The notes under the pieces were generated by a model, which was given only the letters and a program-made list of their open reading frames with translations, searched no databases and was not told where the DNA came from. A stretch of 64,000 nt of DNA from Notamacropus eugenii. Its lineage: Eukaryota; Chordata; Mammalia; Diprotodontia; Macropodidae. How positions within the stretch are numbered: position 1 is the stretch's first letter; every line of letters starts with the position of its first letter. Positions 43,039-53,682 of the stretch are shown here, piece after piece. The position numbers were made by a program, and so were the translations under genes. The DNA lies in assembly GCF_028372415.1 (NCBI RefSeq), contig NC_092876.1, forward strand, positions 65,482,885 to 65,546,884, given 5' to 3'.

Positions 43039-43877
43039 AGCCTATTTTCACCACCCAACAAGAGACAGGGGAACGGGGGTGGAAGTTTTCAAAAGACTTG
43101 GGGGAAGGGTTGGTATCTGGGCACCAAAATGGAAGGGGATCCTTTGGCTGGGCAGGGGGAGAAACCTCGCCACCTGTCTCCTGCCATCAGCAGCATGTTA
43201 GGCCCTTCCTTCCTGTTCCTGCTGCTGTGCATAGGGGTGGCCCCGTTCTACTTTCTAGGTGGAGATCAGGGTCAGAGCCCCTGCCTCTGCTGGGCGTGGC
43301 TGATGGGGGCACAGCGCTAGGTGGGAGCCACATGACGAGGAAGAAGTCACTGTTTCTGCTGGTATCCTTCTGGCTGGCAGGAAGGTGGCCACACAGGGGG
43401 GTGGTCCCTGGGACAATGGGTTTTAGAGATTTCCCAAAAGGCCAAGGTTAGGATGTTTGAAGAAAACAGGGTGATTAAGAAGGTAGTGACTATGCCTTTT
43501 TCTCCAGGGAACAGAGCAAGAAGGTACATAGGGGAGAATTTAGGTGAGCACTTCATAACGGCTCCCTATATCTACAGGAAACCTTCCTAGGAGCAGGCAT
43601 GCTCCTGGTAGCATCAGGGATGGGCGACCTCACTGCAACAAACCCCATGGCAACCAATGACCTTTTCTTTTTTCCTCTTAGAAATTATTTCCACATCCCA
43701 GTAAACAGTTCTAAGTAACAAGTGCTTTCTTATCTGTTTACAGCAAACTGGAGGCAATGGATAGGTTCTGTACAAGAAGCTTCCTGCTTCCTAAATCCTT
43801 TCACTTAACAGTCATTTTCTATAACAAAAGAACCTGATGCTGACTGCACTATGGGTAGAGAATTGGGCCAGGGGAAA

Positions 43878-44170
43878 CTCAGAATGTCACAGCTGGGAGG
43901 GCCCTTAGAACACAATGTCAGAGCTGAAAGGAGCTTTAGAACACAGGGTGTCAGAGTTGGGAGGGACCTTAGAACACAGAATGTCAGAGCTGGGAGGGGC
44001 CTTAGAACAGAGAAGGACAGAACCACAAGGGGCCTTAGAAGAGTATCAAAGCTACATAGGAACTTCTCACAGTGACAGACTGATCACAGCATGTGGCAGC
44101 TGGAAGGGCCCTTCCAACAAAGTGCCAGGAACAGAATGTAAGTGTTGTGGGTGGGAGGGGCACAGTAGAA
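43878..44170 (+). repeat. 33-bp minisatellite array 5 (forward, about 9 units), within RUNX3 3' UTR
   Basis: The first four or five units are clean and later ones degrade. The array passes into an antisense SINE body (44200-44330: 'taagggtcatgtaatccaac', 'gaaggaagaaactgaagaca'). In the RUNX3 transcript the units appear as the reverse complement. Confidence 0.93.
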
Positions 44171-44199
44171 TATAGAATATGAGAGTTGGTAGAGATTGC

Positions 44200-44330
44200 A
44201 GACTGTCAAGGCCTTAGATACCATAAAAAAAATGGAATTTAGGTGGAAAAGCACCTTAAGGGTCATGTAATCCAACTTGTCTCATCATTCGAAGGAAGAA
44301 ACTGAAGACAAGAGGGGAAATGCCTGACTT
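44200..44330 (-). mobile_element. MIR/CORE SINE body, antisense
   Basis: Contiguous with array 5; the array takes the place of its 3' tail. Confidence 0.7.
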
Positions 44331-45034
44331 TGAGCTAAGGCCCTACTCTGTGTGCTCCAGTCAAGGCAAGCCTTCTGGTCTCCTTCAGGGATCTCTGTAC
44401 CTCCCTGTGCACTTTCACCCTTAAAGTTAGGGTGAAAGATCTCTATCCTTTTGCTCTCCACCCCTTTTTATGAACCTCAAATAGAGCTGTCCTGCAAGGA
44501 AAACTTTTGATAAAGATGGTACCCAGTCAAGGGACCTGTGTGTGGACTTTACTGGGAGGCCTTTGCACCCTTCTCCCAGGACTCTCTGTCCCAAGGGAGA
44601 AGCCCTGGGCTTCATATCACTAGGAACTGGATCTCCCTAAAGCCATGGTCCTATTGTGTCCTTGGCCTGATACTTGGCCCATCCCAGGCTGTGAAAGAGA
44701 GATAGGGTCTAGCAAAGGCAGGGAGCAGAAAGATGTGGGAGGGTAGTGGGAGACCTCCTTTGCCTTTCAAAGGATGAGAGGACACTGACCAGGAGCAGAG
44801 GCTGTCAGGCACCAGATGAAGCAGGAGCCTAGAGCTAAGCAGGTGGATGGCTTTCCTGGTGATTGACAGTGCTCCATTGGGCAATCACTAAGGAAGGGAT
44901 ACAGTCCCTGTCTTAAGGAATCAAGTACTCTGATGGATAGAATGCAGACCTTGGAAAACGGAACAGGGAAGAACAAAGGCAGGGGATGTTGGGCAGGAGG
45001 AAAGGGGAAAGTTTTCCTTCTCTGGGGATTCAGT

Positions 45035-45260
45035 CTGAAGCGAATCCTAGAACATACATAGAATGCTAGAAGAGGCCTTAGAACACTGGCTAGAGAAGGA
45101 AAGGACCTTAGAACACAGAACGTTAGAGTGGCTCTAAAGGATCTAAGGGCACAGAACATTAGAACTGGAAGGAACATCAGAACACAGAAAGTTGAAGCAT
45201 GAAGGTGCCCTAGAACACTGAAAAAAGTGGCATTTGAAGGGAACCTTAGAACACAAGATT
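45035..45260 (+). repeat. 33-bp minisatellite array 6 (forward, about 7 degenerate units)
   Basis: 'ccttagaacac' recurs at about 33-base spacing with many changes between. It runs directly into the antisense SINE at 45255-45380 ('ggagggaccttggaggtcac', 'agaggaaactgaagctcaga'). This junction shows most clearly that the array grew from a SINE tail. It lies within the inferred RUNX3 3' UTR. Confidence 0.85.
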
Positions 45261-45385
45261 TGGAGCTAGGAGGGACCTTGGAGGTCACTGGGTCCGGCTC
45301 CCTCATTTTACAGAAGAGGAAACTGAAGCTCAGAGCGGGGAGGGACTTGGTCTGAGGTCACACAGCACCTCACAGTCCTCGCCCA
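45255..45385 (-). mobile_element. MIR/CORE SINE body, antisense, in RUNX3 3' UTR
   Basis: 'ccctcattttacagaagagg' and 'cttggtctgaggtcacacag' are the antisense core. It continues array 6. Confidence 0.8.
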
Positions 45386-45668
45386 GGTTCTCCCATTGCT
45401 TCCATGATGGTTCTTGGAACATGGGTCCTATGTACACAGCAGTCAGCAACTGAAACGCATCCCCCCTCCCTCCCCAAGCCTGGGTTTGATGTGTGGACAG
45501 CTCCATCTCCTTCCTCCCCTGAGTCTCAGGGCTCCCTCTCTCTGGGAAGGAGGGGCCCTCGCAGTGAGGCTGGCAAAGCCCTGCTCAGAGCCTGGTACTT
45601 CAGGCCAGAGATACTCCATAGGGACCTGGAGTCAGCGTTGGCATGGGAGGATTCCAAGGAGCTGCCCA

Positions 45669-46214
<546 letters not shown>

Positions 46215-46315
46215 TCAGTAAAATGGGGAAGGATTTATTAGGGATGTTATCAGGGGGCAGGGCAGGGAGAAGAGTATGAGGCCTTAGAACCCAGACTACC
46301 TGAAAATAACACAAC

Positions 46316-46665
46316 ATGACACTCAGAGACTATGGGATGTCAGAGCTGGGAGGGCTCTTAGAACACAGGATGTCAGAACTGAGAGGACCCTTAGAACACT
46401 GGATGTCAGAGCTGGGAGGGCCCTTAGAACACAGGATGTCAGAGCTGAGAGGACCCTTAGAACACTGGATATCAGAGCTGGGAGGGCCCTTAGAACACAG
46501 GATGTCAGAGCTGAGAGGACCCTTAGAACACTGGATGTCAGAGCTGGGAGGGCCCTTAGAACACTGGATGTCAGAGCTGGGAGGGGCCTTAGAACACAGG
46601 ATGTCAGAGCTGGGAGGGACCTTAGAACATATGATGTCAGAGCTGGGAGGGACCTTAGAAGTATA
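46316..46665 (+). repeat. 33-bp minisatellite array 7 (forward, 10 units, 66-bp higher order)
   Basis: The cleanest array. Ten units at exact 33-base spacing, about 125 bases inside the intron from the RUNX3 acceptor. Units alternate between an 'acaggatgtcagagctgaga' type and an 'actggatgtcagagctggga' type three times over, giving a 66-bp dimer repeat. All frames are open for 116-159 codons; these are not genes. Confidence 0.97.
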
Positions 46666-46759
46666 AAAACATTCAAGTCTCCTAGACTGCCACACAGTAT
46701 CTGCTTCCAGGATTTCAAACCCCCAGCTTATGAGATGAAGGAAGGCTGATTCATGGAAT

Positions 46760-47030
46760 GCTAGGACACAGGAAGAGGATAATGACTCCCACGGTTGTTG
46801 TGAGAACAAAAAGATAATATTTGTAAAACATGCTTAGCCTAGTGCCTGGCACACAGTAGGTTCTATGTAATGCAGACCATCCCCTCTCTCCATGTTCCCT
46901 TCCTTTTGCTCCCCAGAAGATAAAAGCTTGGGGGCAGGGGTTGTTTCATTCTTAATTTTTTTCTGTACAGTGTCTACCCAGGCTGGGTACCTAGTAGGTG
47001 CTTAATAAAAGCTGGTTGATTCACTGCTGA
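46760..47030 (+). mobile_element. MIR 3' half and L2 3' end
   Basis: 46775-46880: 'gttgttgtgagaacaaaaag', 'tagcctagtgcctggcacac'. 46900-47025: 'aaaagcttgggggcaggggt', 'taggtgcttaataaaagctg'. Confidence 0.75.
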
Positions 47031-47084
47031 GCACCTAGAACATTCTATGTTCTAAACATAGGGGAAGTGACTGCTCTGGGTCAT

Positions 47085-47850
47085 TTTGGTAGAAAGTGCG
47101 ATAGATGGAGTATGAGAAGACCTGAGTCTGAGACCCAGCTCTGGGACTAACCGGATGCATGGTCTTGGGCAAGTTCACTTAGCCACTCTGGGACTCAGTT
47201 TTCTCTCTTGCTATGTGGGCGCATCGAACTTGGAAGGACTGGGCAGGTCCACCCTGCTCTGAATTCTCTAGTCCTAGATTTAGAATACAGTGTCAGAGCT
47301 GGACCAGGGCACAGGCCATAGCAGTAGCTGCCATTTCTACTGCCTGTAGAGATAACAGTGGCCAAAGGGCTGTCCTTGGACACCAGAAACCTGGGTTCAA
47401 ATTCTGTCTTGCATACTAACTGTGTGACTTTAGGAAAGTCACCTGACCTTTGACTGCCTCAGTTTCCTCAACTATAAAACGGGGATGATAACAGCATTTA
47501 TCTCCTCAGGTTGTTGTGGGGATTAAATGGAATAATGTTTGTGAAGTGTTTAGCCCAGTGCCTGGCACAGAGCTGGGGCTACAGAAATGCCAGTATTATT
47601 ATCATCACAAGAACCTGGTGAGGCTGGGCTCTTATTTCCCTCCTTTGAAGATAAGGTAACTGAGGCTCAGAGATATTAAGTGACTTGCCCACAGTTACAT
47701 TGCATTGTCAGGGATGGAATTTGAACCCAGGACCTTAAGAGGCCATTGAGCACAATGCTCTCATTTTAGAGACATGGAAAATCAAGGACAAAGAGGACTA
47801 GTGACTTGCCTGACGTTACATGGTAAGTTAAGGGCAGAACTGCGATAGAG
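47085..47850. mobile_element. Three MIR SINEs
   Basis: 47085-47215 sense ('gaagacctgagtctgagacc'). 47350-47605 sense, full length ('gaaacctgggttcaaattct', 'gcctcagtttcctcaactat', 'tagcccagtgcctggcacag'). 47620-47850 antisense, with a repeated core ('aagtgacttgcccacagtta' and 'agtgacttgcctgacgttac'). Confidence 0.82.
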
Positions 47851-47859
47851 ATCCCGGCT

Positions 47860-48770
47860 CCCTGATTTCTGGGGGTTGGGTTTTTAGCCCGGACACAGGA
47901 AACTGCTTCCCTCTCTCTGCCTTGCCCTGCCGTAGGCACATCAATGGCCAATGGAGTGTGGACTCAGAGCCCTCCCCATGCCCTTGGGTCCCCCAACATC
48001 AGAGTAGCGCCAGCCTCATCGACGTTGCCCACACGCCCTTCCCGAGGTTGGGCCAAGGGGCGGCCCCTGGAAACCTGAGATGCATACTGCTGCTGTCTGG
48101 TGGCCAATGAAAATAGTGGAAGGAAATGTTTATTTTCTTCTCAAAATTGCCCTGGCTGCTGTACTCACTGAATGAGTCCATTGAAGCTGTAAGAATTTCT
48201 CTGTGGCGGGGCGGTGCCTGGGCCCCATCCCCCAACTGAGCGGGACTGGAGAACGGCTGAGGTGCCTGGACCACTGGGGCTCTGTCCCCCCTCCTCCAGC
48301 AGACCTGGCTGCCTCCACCCTACACAACCCCAGGGCTGCTATTTCCTCTGAGGCCCCCAATGCCTGGGCCTGCCTGGTGGTCGGCAGATACACAGAAGCT
48401 GAGCTGGGGGCTCCCCACTATTAACAGATGAAGAAGGAAACCCCAGAGGAGGAAGGCCAGCTAGAGGTGGGAATGGGGGAGGCCAAAGGGAGAAAAGAGA
48501 ATGATGTCCCCCCAGCCTGCCCAGGTGGGAAGCAGAGCGAGGAGGAGGAGAGGCGACAGAGTACTGGGTTCAAATCCCACCTCACATGGTGTTGTGAACA
48601 GGGTACTAACTCTGCAATGAGAAAAGCTGGTTCTGAAACCCAGATTGGTCATGTACACCCTTTGTGACTTTGTTCAAGACGCTTGATTTGAAATGGGGGG
48701 CAACTCCTCCCCCATTCTCTATGCTGGGCAGAAGGGAATGCTACTGGAGGAATTCTCTGACCTGGAAACT
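47860..48770. other. Unique intronic DNA with a splice-site-flanked 18-base stretch
   Basis: No repeat recognised for most of this stretch; 48560-48700 has SINE-like pieces. On the minus strand 48186-48169 is bounded by TTCTTACAG and GTGAGTAC, giving a possible 18-nt exon that would keep the RUNX3 frame. There is no other evidence for it. Confidence 0.35.
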
Positions 48771-48774
48771 AAAT

Positions 48775-49012
48775 CTTAAGGCCCTTCCCAGCTCTGACAC
48801 CCTGTGTTCTAAGATCCCTCCCATCTCTGACATACTGTGTTCTAAGGGTCCTCCCAGCTTTAGCATCCTGTGTTCTAAGGGCCCTCTCAGCTCTGACATC
48901 ATGAATTGTAAGGGCCCTCCCATCTCTGACACGCTGTGTTCTAAGGGCCCTCCCAGCTCTTACATCCTTGGTTCTGAGGTCTCCTTCAATCTGACATTCT
49001 ATACCCTAAGAA
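48775..49012 (-). repeat. 33-bp minisatellite array 8 (reverse, about 7 units)
   Basis: 'CCCTCCCAGCTCTGACATC' with 'TGTGTTCTAAGG' units at 33-base spacing. Opposite in orientation to array 7, which lies in the same intron. Worn relatives continue at about 49205-49300 beyond a hAT insertion. Confidence 0.94.
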
Positions 49013-49195
49013 GGGGTTCTGAACCTTTTTGGAATTATGGACCCCCGTGACTGTTTAGTGAAACCTACATACAGATGGACCCCTTCTCAGAATATGATTT
49101 AAATGAATAAAATACAATCCATACGATTACAAAGGGACCAATTATATTTAAATAAAAACAAAGTTTATAGATCCTTGGTTAATAAGCCCTGCCCA
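49013..49195 (-). mobile_element. hAT-Charlie-like transposon inserted in array 8
   Basis: 'aaggggttctgaaccttttt', 'accccttctcagaatatgat', 'aatacaatccatacgattac' and 'caattatatttaaataaaaa' match a mammalian non-autonomous hAT with CAGGGGTTCTTAACC-type ends. Array-like sequence lies on both sides. Confidence 0.75.
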
Positions 49196-49299
49196 CCATG
49201 TCTTTAATGACCTATGTTCTAAGGTCCCTTTAACTCTTCACGGTCTTTCTTGTAAGGGCCCTACTAGCCCTGATGCCCCTTATTTCACATCCTTCCCAG

Positions 49300-50430
49300 G
49301 GCTACCATTTTCTGCCTCAAGGCAGAAGGCCTTCCATGATTTTCAATCTGGCTAAGTGGACTCTGGGCATTCCTGGCTGAGGCTGCTGAAGGTAAGTGTT
49401 ACTTGTCACTCACCAGATTCCCTGGTTGGGCCCTGTGCTGGGGAGTGGGAAGAAGGAAAGGGAGGTGGCATGGGATGGGAGGCACAGTGTGGCCAGCTCC
49501 CTCCTGGCTCCAGGGGGCCAGAGCTCTCCAATCTCCCAGTGCTTGCTAAAGGTCTCTGATTATGGCGAGTGTGACATCCAAATGAAGGTTTCCTTGGGGG
49601 TCCTCACTGGCATGGGGCTGGGCATGGATGCTTGGGCATAGCCAGTACCAGTGGGGAGACCTACAAGGCTACTCTGTCTGAATAAAAATCCCTGCTCTGG
49701 AATCACCTCATGTGTTCATCCAGCCTCTACCTGAAGCCCTGTGAGGTTGGGGAGCCCAGCACCTCCCTCGGAGGCCCATATCACTTTACTTTTTCTTGAC
49801 ACCCTACTGGCATCTTGGTGACCCTCACTCTTGGGCCTAATGTTCTGCCCTCTAGGGCCAGGCTGAATAAGACCCTTTTTCTGTGGGTTAGTGAAGATCA
49901 TATCCCCATGGGCCCCACCTTCCTCTTCTCATGGCATCATCCCTATATCTCACCTCACCCAGCTCCCAAAGCTAACATTCCTTTGAGATGCCACCAGTTT
50001 TCTCTCTGTCTGTGTAGTTTCCCTCAACTTGACAGGTCGTCCTAGGACACTGAAGTACTCCAGACCCAGCCACTCATTCAACAGACAAGGAACCCGAGCC
50101 CGAAGGGGTTCAGGTGAACCGCATGCTTCCAGTTACACGTAGGGACCAAGTGGCAGTATGTGAATTCTCCCTCTGCTCTGGAGCGTTTCCTGACTCCAGA
50201 CCAGGCTTCCCCCAGAAGCAGCTACTGTACTTCAGCCCTAGCTGAAAGTGGCTACTATCTGGCTCTCTTTTATCCCCTCAAGGCCAGTCCCCCTAGGCCA
50301 GTCCCTCTAGTCCAGCTGAGCCTGGCTCTCTGTCACCAAGGCACAGGGACAAACTCAATCAACTCGCTTCCTCCCGTACAGACTTGCTGTCACTAGGGCT
50401 GGCTGAAGGGCTGTGGTTTTATCCTGAGAA
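49300..50430. other. Mostly unique intronic DNA with an L3 fragment
   Basis: 49695-49915 resembles antisense L3/CR1 ('catccagcctctacctgaag', 'tgttctgccctctagggcca'). The rest has no recognisable feature; frames up to 81 codons lack support. Confidence 0.45.
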
Positions 50431-50661
50431 ATGGATATTCTAAGTAAAAAGGCAGCCAAGACAACAAAGCTTTTTGGCTGGACTATCTACCCCTACTGCA
50501 GCCCCAAACCTCTTCTGCAGAGGGATAAGGGTACCAAGGAAGGGGAAGATGTGGAGGTGGCCAATCAGCTGATCAGCAAGTATTTGATAAATATATCACT
50601 CACTGGAGAGGCAAAGACACAAATTAAACAGTTCCTATCTTCAAAAACACTGCATACCTTA

Positions 50662-50800
50662 GAAGAGAGAATGTTAGAGCTGGGAGGGCCCTTAGAACAC
50701 AGAATGTCTGAGCTGGGAGGGCCTTAGGACATAGCATGTCAGAGCTGGGAGGGCCCTTAGAACACAGAATGTCAGAGCTGGGAGGGCCCTTAGGATGTAG
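50662..50800 (+). repeat. 33-bp minisatellite array 9 (forward, 4 units)
   Basis: Four clean units of TCAGAGCTGGGAGGGCCCTT type, one lacking two bases. It lies in the RUNX3 last intron. Confidence 0.94.
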
Positions 50801-50809
50801 ACTGTAATA

Positions 50810-51365
50810 ACTTAAGACTTGGATGAGCCAGTCAAGGCTGAGCTCTCTGGACCTCTCCCTCCTGGTCAGCCAGGTATGGGTTTAGCCAATATTTTCTTAG
50901 GCAGCATGAGTACAGGTGAGGGAAAAAGAAGTAGCCCAGAGCTAAAGACCAGGGTGTCATTCAGACTTTCTCCATCCCTTTCTGTCTAGGCTTCTCTGCC
51001 TATGGACTTTATGCTACAACTTAACATGTACCCCTTCAAAGAAAGGAAGATCTTGGTGGAAGCTGCTGTCCTCAGAAATAGATTCCCAGTCATCTTTCAC
51101 AAAAGATGCCTTTCCTGTGAGAGAAGGGGGCAATTCTGGGGGCACACCCTGCCTGAGGCCTCACTAACTACATCAGGAGATGAGCCAAGCATTGATAGAG
51201 AAGAGGTAGCAAAGTCTCTGTTTGCTCAGGTGTCGAACACGTTAGGAGTAAAAGGTTTATTTATTTACGAGCTATAACTTAGGTGATGGTTTTATAAATC
51301 ATATAAAATAACCAGATCAGAGGAAAGTAAGGAAATAAAAAAATACACACATATACAAACATACA
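50810..51365. other. No feature recognised
   Basis: Unique-looking DNA with a 91-codon frame at 51002-51277 that has no family resemblance. A short CA-rich patch lies at 51345-51377. Confidence 0.4.
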
Positions 51366-51935
51366 CACACACACAAATGGTCTATGTTCTGAGGCTTCTT
51401 GGAACATCCTCAGACATCCTCTGAATTTCCAAGAGCACGACCTCTGTTTATATTCTAGGTTCTCAGGGTGCTTCTAGCTTTGATTTCCTATTTTCTAGAA
51501 TTTCTAGACTCATTCAGCAGCAAAAACCTCATGTTCTGGGGTGTTTCTCAGGTCTCACATTTTATGTTCTAATATCTTAGGTTTTACGTTCCTTCCTAAT
51601 GTTTTAAAAGTCTAAAACATTCTTGAAGGAACTGTTGAGCTTGTGTCTTTGTATTCTCAGAGTCTGGCTCAGTGCCTGATCTATAAGAGCTATTTAAGAA
51701 AGTTTTCTTGAGTTGAATTGAATCTTACCTTTAGCTCTGATATTCAGCGTTCTAAAGTCTCTTCCATCTCTGACATTCTGTGTTCTAAGCTTCCTGCCAG
51801 CTCTGATATTCTGTGCTCTAAGGATACATCCAGCTCTGACATCCTGTGTTCTAAGGGTCCTCCCAGCTCTGACATCCTGTGTTCTAAGACCTCCCAGCTC
51901 TGACATCCTGTGTTCTAAGCTTCCTCCCAGCTCTG
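51366..51935 (-). repeat. 33-bp minisatellite array 10 (reverse; degenerate left part, 7 clean units right)
   Basis: 51366-51600 contains worn 'ttctaggttctcagg'-like units. An L2 tail lies at 51640-51715 ('tggctcagtgcctgatctat'). 51725-51935 has clean units 'CCTCCCAGCTCTGACATCC' with 'TGTGTTCTAAG'. It passes directly into an antisense SINE at 51940. Confidence 0.9.
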
Positions 51936-51939
51936 AAGC

Positions 51940-52160
51940 TCATAGAACCCCAGTTCTAAACAGGAAAAGACCTCAGAGTTTGCAGAATTCAAGCCCCTCA
52001 TTTTACAAAGGAAGAACCTGAGGTGGAAAGAGGACAAGTGATCTGCCCAATATCACACAGATGTTAAGTACTCTCCCTTCTGCCCGGGCAGTGAGATAAT
52101 ATTTGTAATGTGCTGGGCACAGTGCCTGGCACCCAGTAGGTACACATAAATGTCTTCCCT
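51940..52160. mobile_element. Antisense SINE and MIR/L2 end
   Basis: 51945-52080 'cccctcattttacaaaggaa', 'atctgcccaatatcacacag'. 52090-52160 sense MIR end 'gggcacagtgcctggcaccc'. Confidence 0.75.
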
Positions 52161-52619
52161 TTCCCTCTCAGCCAGGCTACCCCCAGGCATCCCAGGCAGT
52201 CAGCCCTCTGTCTCTAAAGCTTCCCTTGTCTACCTGGGGTATTGTCAACTCCCTCTTGGAACAGCTGCCCTCCTGGGATGTGGAGAAGCCTAGCTGTTCC
52301 AGGGGATTCCATTGGAACAAGAAGGGGAGGGTTTACAAACATCCCTTCCTTTCTGGTGTCCTCACTTCCCCTGGGGACATGATCCAAATTGGCAGGGCCA
52401 AAGTGCCCTGGATCACCATGTCCCAGTATCCCTGACAAGCCTTCTAAGGTAGTGAGGCCTGGGGCAAGTCACCCTGTTCCATATCTTTACTATCAACCTT
52501 ACTCAGGGAGGAGGGGAAATCTCTGTGAACCTTTCATTCATCCCCTGCTACTTCTGGTTTCTCTCTTCTCCCCACTACTCCCCAATCCACCCTTCCCACC
52601 TCCTGCCCAAGTATTCTTT

Positions 52620-52920
52620 CTAATGTCCTGCTAAGGTTTATCTCTTTCCTGTTAAAAAATTTTCTGTGGCCTTCCCCATGGCATTCAAGGCCCCATCCAC
52701 ACTGTGGCTCCCATGTGCCCACTCAGGCTTATCTTCCCTTTAGGTCTTCCACCTTCCAGAGAATCTGTACCCTCCTCTGTCCCTAGTTCTCACCCTATCT
52801 ACTCCTAGCTCAGTACCTCTGCCCATGCTGCTCCCCATAGCTGGAACACTGTCCTTCTGTTGCTCTCTCCCTACTCCTGAGCTCCCCCTTTCAAAGTCCA
52901 TTTCTGTATATGGCCTCCAG
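52620..52920 (+). mobile_element. L2 LINE fragment, sense
   Basis: 'cccatggcattcaaggcccc', 'ctctgcccatgctgctcccc', 'atagctggaacactgtcctt' and 'ttcaaagtccatttctgtat' are the L2 ORF2 end. 52160-52620 shows no clear feature. Confidence 0.7.
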
Positions 52921-53009
52921 AAAACAGTCATTTTATAAAGTCATTTTATAAAGAAATCTTTTTATACACTTCTATATATACACACTTTTCTTTGAGACAA
53001 TGTAAGACC

Positions 53010-53255
53010 CTTGTTTCGTTGTTTGTTGTACAATCGTGCCCGACTCTCTGTGATCCCATTTGGGGTTTTCTTGGTAAAGATACCAGAGTAGTTTGCCATT
53101 TCCTTCTCCAGCTCATTTTACACATGAAGAAACTGAGGCAAACTAGCTTAAGTGACTTGCTCAAGGTCACACAGCTAGTAAGTGATTTGAACTCATGAAG
53201 AGGAGTCTTCCTGACTCCAAGCCTGGAGCTCTATCTGCTATGCCTCCTATCCTTG
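53010..53255 (-). mobile_element. MAR1-type marsupial SINE, antisense
   Basis: Reverse complement of the MAR1 order: 'gttgtttgttgtacaatcgt', 'atttggggttttcttggtaa', 'agtttgccatttccttctcc', 'aactgaggcaaactagctta' and 'ttcctgactccaagcctgga'. Confidence 0.9.
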
Positions 53256-53259
53256 AGGC

Positions 53260-53400
53260 AGGGCAAAAGTATTTATTAAACTCTTATTATATGCCAGGAA
53301 CTAAGTTGTGAAGATATAAATAAAGGCAAAAACCTGTCCATGCCCTCAAGAAGCTTACATTCAATGGAAGAGACAACGTGCAGGCACCTAAATCAATCTA
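53260..53400 (+). mobile_element. Ancient interspersed repeat
   Basis: 'ttattatatgccaggaacta', 'aagatataaataaaggcaaa' and 'tcaagaagcttacattcaat': the same family that hosts the RTE insertion. Confidence 0.6.
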
Positions 53401-53529
53401 TTCAAATCAGGATTAGCTATTTCTCCTGGCTTACCTTCCTTCCACACCCCACTTATCCAGAGGAGGGGCCCTTCCCCTGCTCCCTCCCTCTCCTGGGCAC
53501 TGGCCTCGATCTGGCCCCAGCCCCTGTAC

Positions 53530-53682
53530 CTTGTGCTGTAGCCGGAGTGCTGAAGTGAGTGGAGGTGGCCAGGGAGCCCCGGGGACTAGGCGTTGTTGGT
53601 GTCACTCGCATCCGAAGTCGGTCCAGGTCACCGAATCGATCAGGAAAGGCCTTTGGCTGGTCTTCCATTTTCTGCCTGTGCC
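53530..53682 (-). CDS. RUNX3: RUNX3, penultimate coding exon
   Basis: A 153-base exon with acceptor CCTGTCAG (53690-53683) and donor GTACAG (from 53529). It begins GG, completing the arginine codon split with the upstream Runt-domain exon (the EPRR junction). It reads HRQKMEDQPKAFPDRFGDLD, then RLRMRVTPTTPSPRGS and LATSTHFSTPATAQ, and ends with the G of the next glycine codon. Fifty whole codons. 'FPDRFGDL' and 'RLRMRVTP' match RUNX3 and not RUNX1 or RUNX2. The segment spans the end of the DNA-binding region's basic tail and the start of the trans-activation region. The exons before it are not in the window. Confidence 0.96.

Larger units (their letters stand above)
42720..45668 (-). other. 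RUNX3: RUNX3 3' UTR (inferred)
   Basis: Extends from the RUNX3 stop codon (45671-45669) to a poly(A) signal AATAAA at 42747-42742. The last 300 bases look constrained: 42900-43040 is AT-rich yet keeps several CpGs ('aaatcgg', 'accgta', 'tccgga', 'aagcgaa'), and the minus strand reads CTTTGCACTGTAATTCG there. TTGCACT (43038-43032) is the miR-130/301 seed match, and RUNX3 is a reported miR-130/301 target. Two 33-bp arrays and a SINE lie inside the UTR. Length about 2.95 kb. The exact end is inferred, not shown. Confidence 0.6.

Noticed and set aside
46316-46809. Long frames of 116-159 codons encoding 11-residue repeats (MSELGGPLEHR, SKGPPSSDILC, LRALPALTSCV) on both strands
   Set aside because: They are the six-frame readings of a 33-bp minisatellite. 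Open frames appear on both strands at once, differ between arrays, and lack any start context or unique domain.
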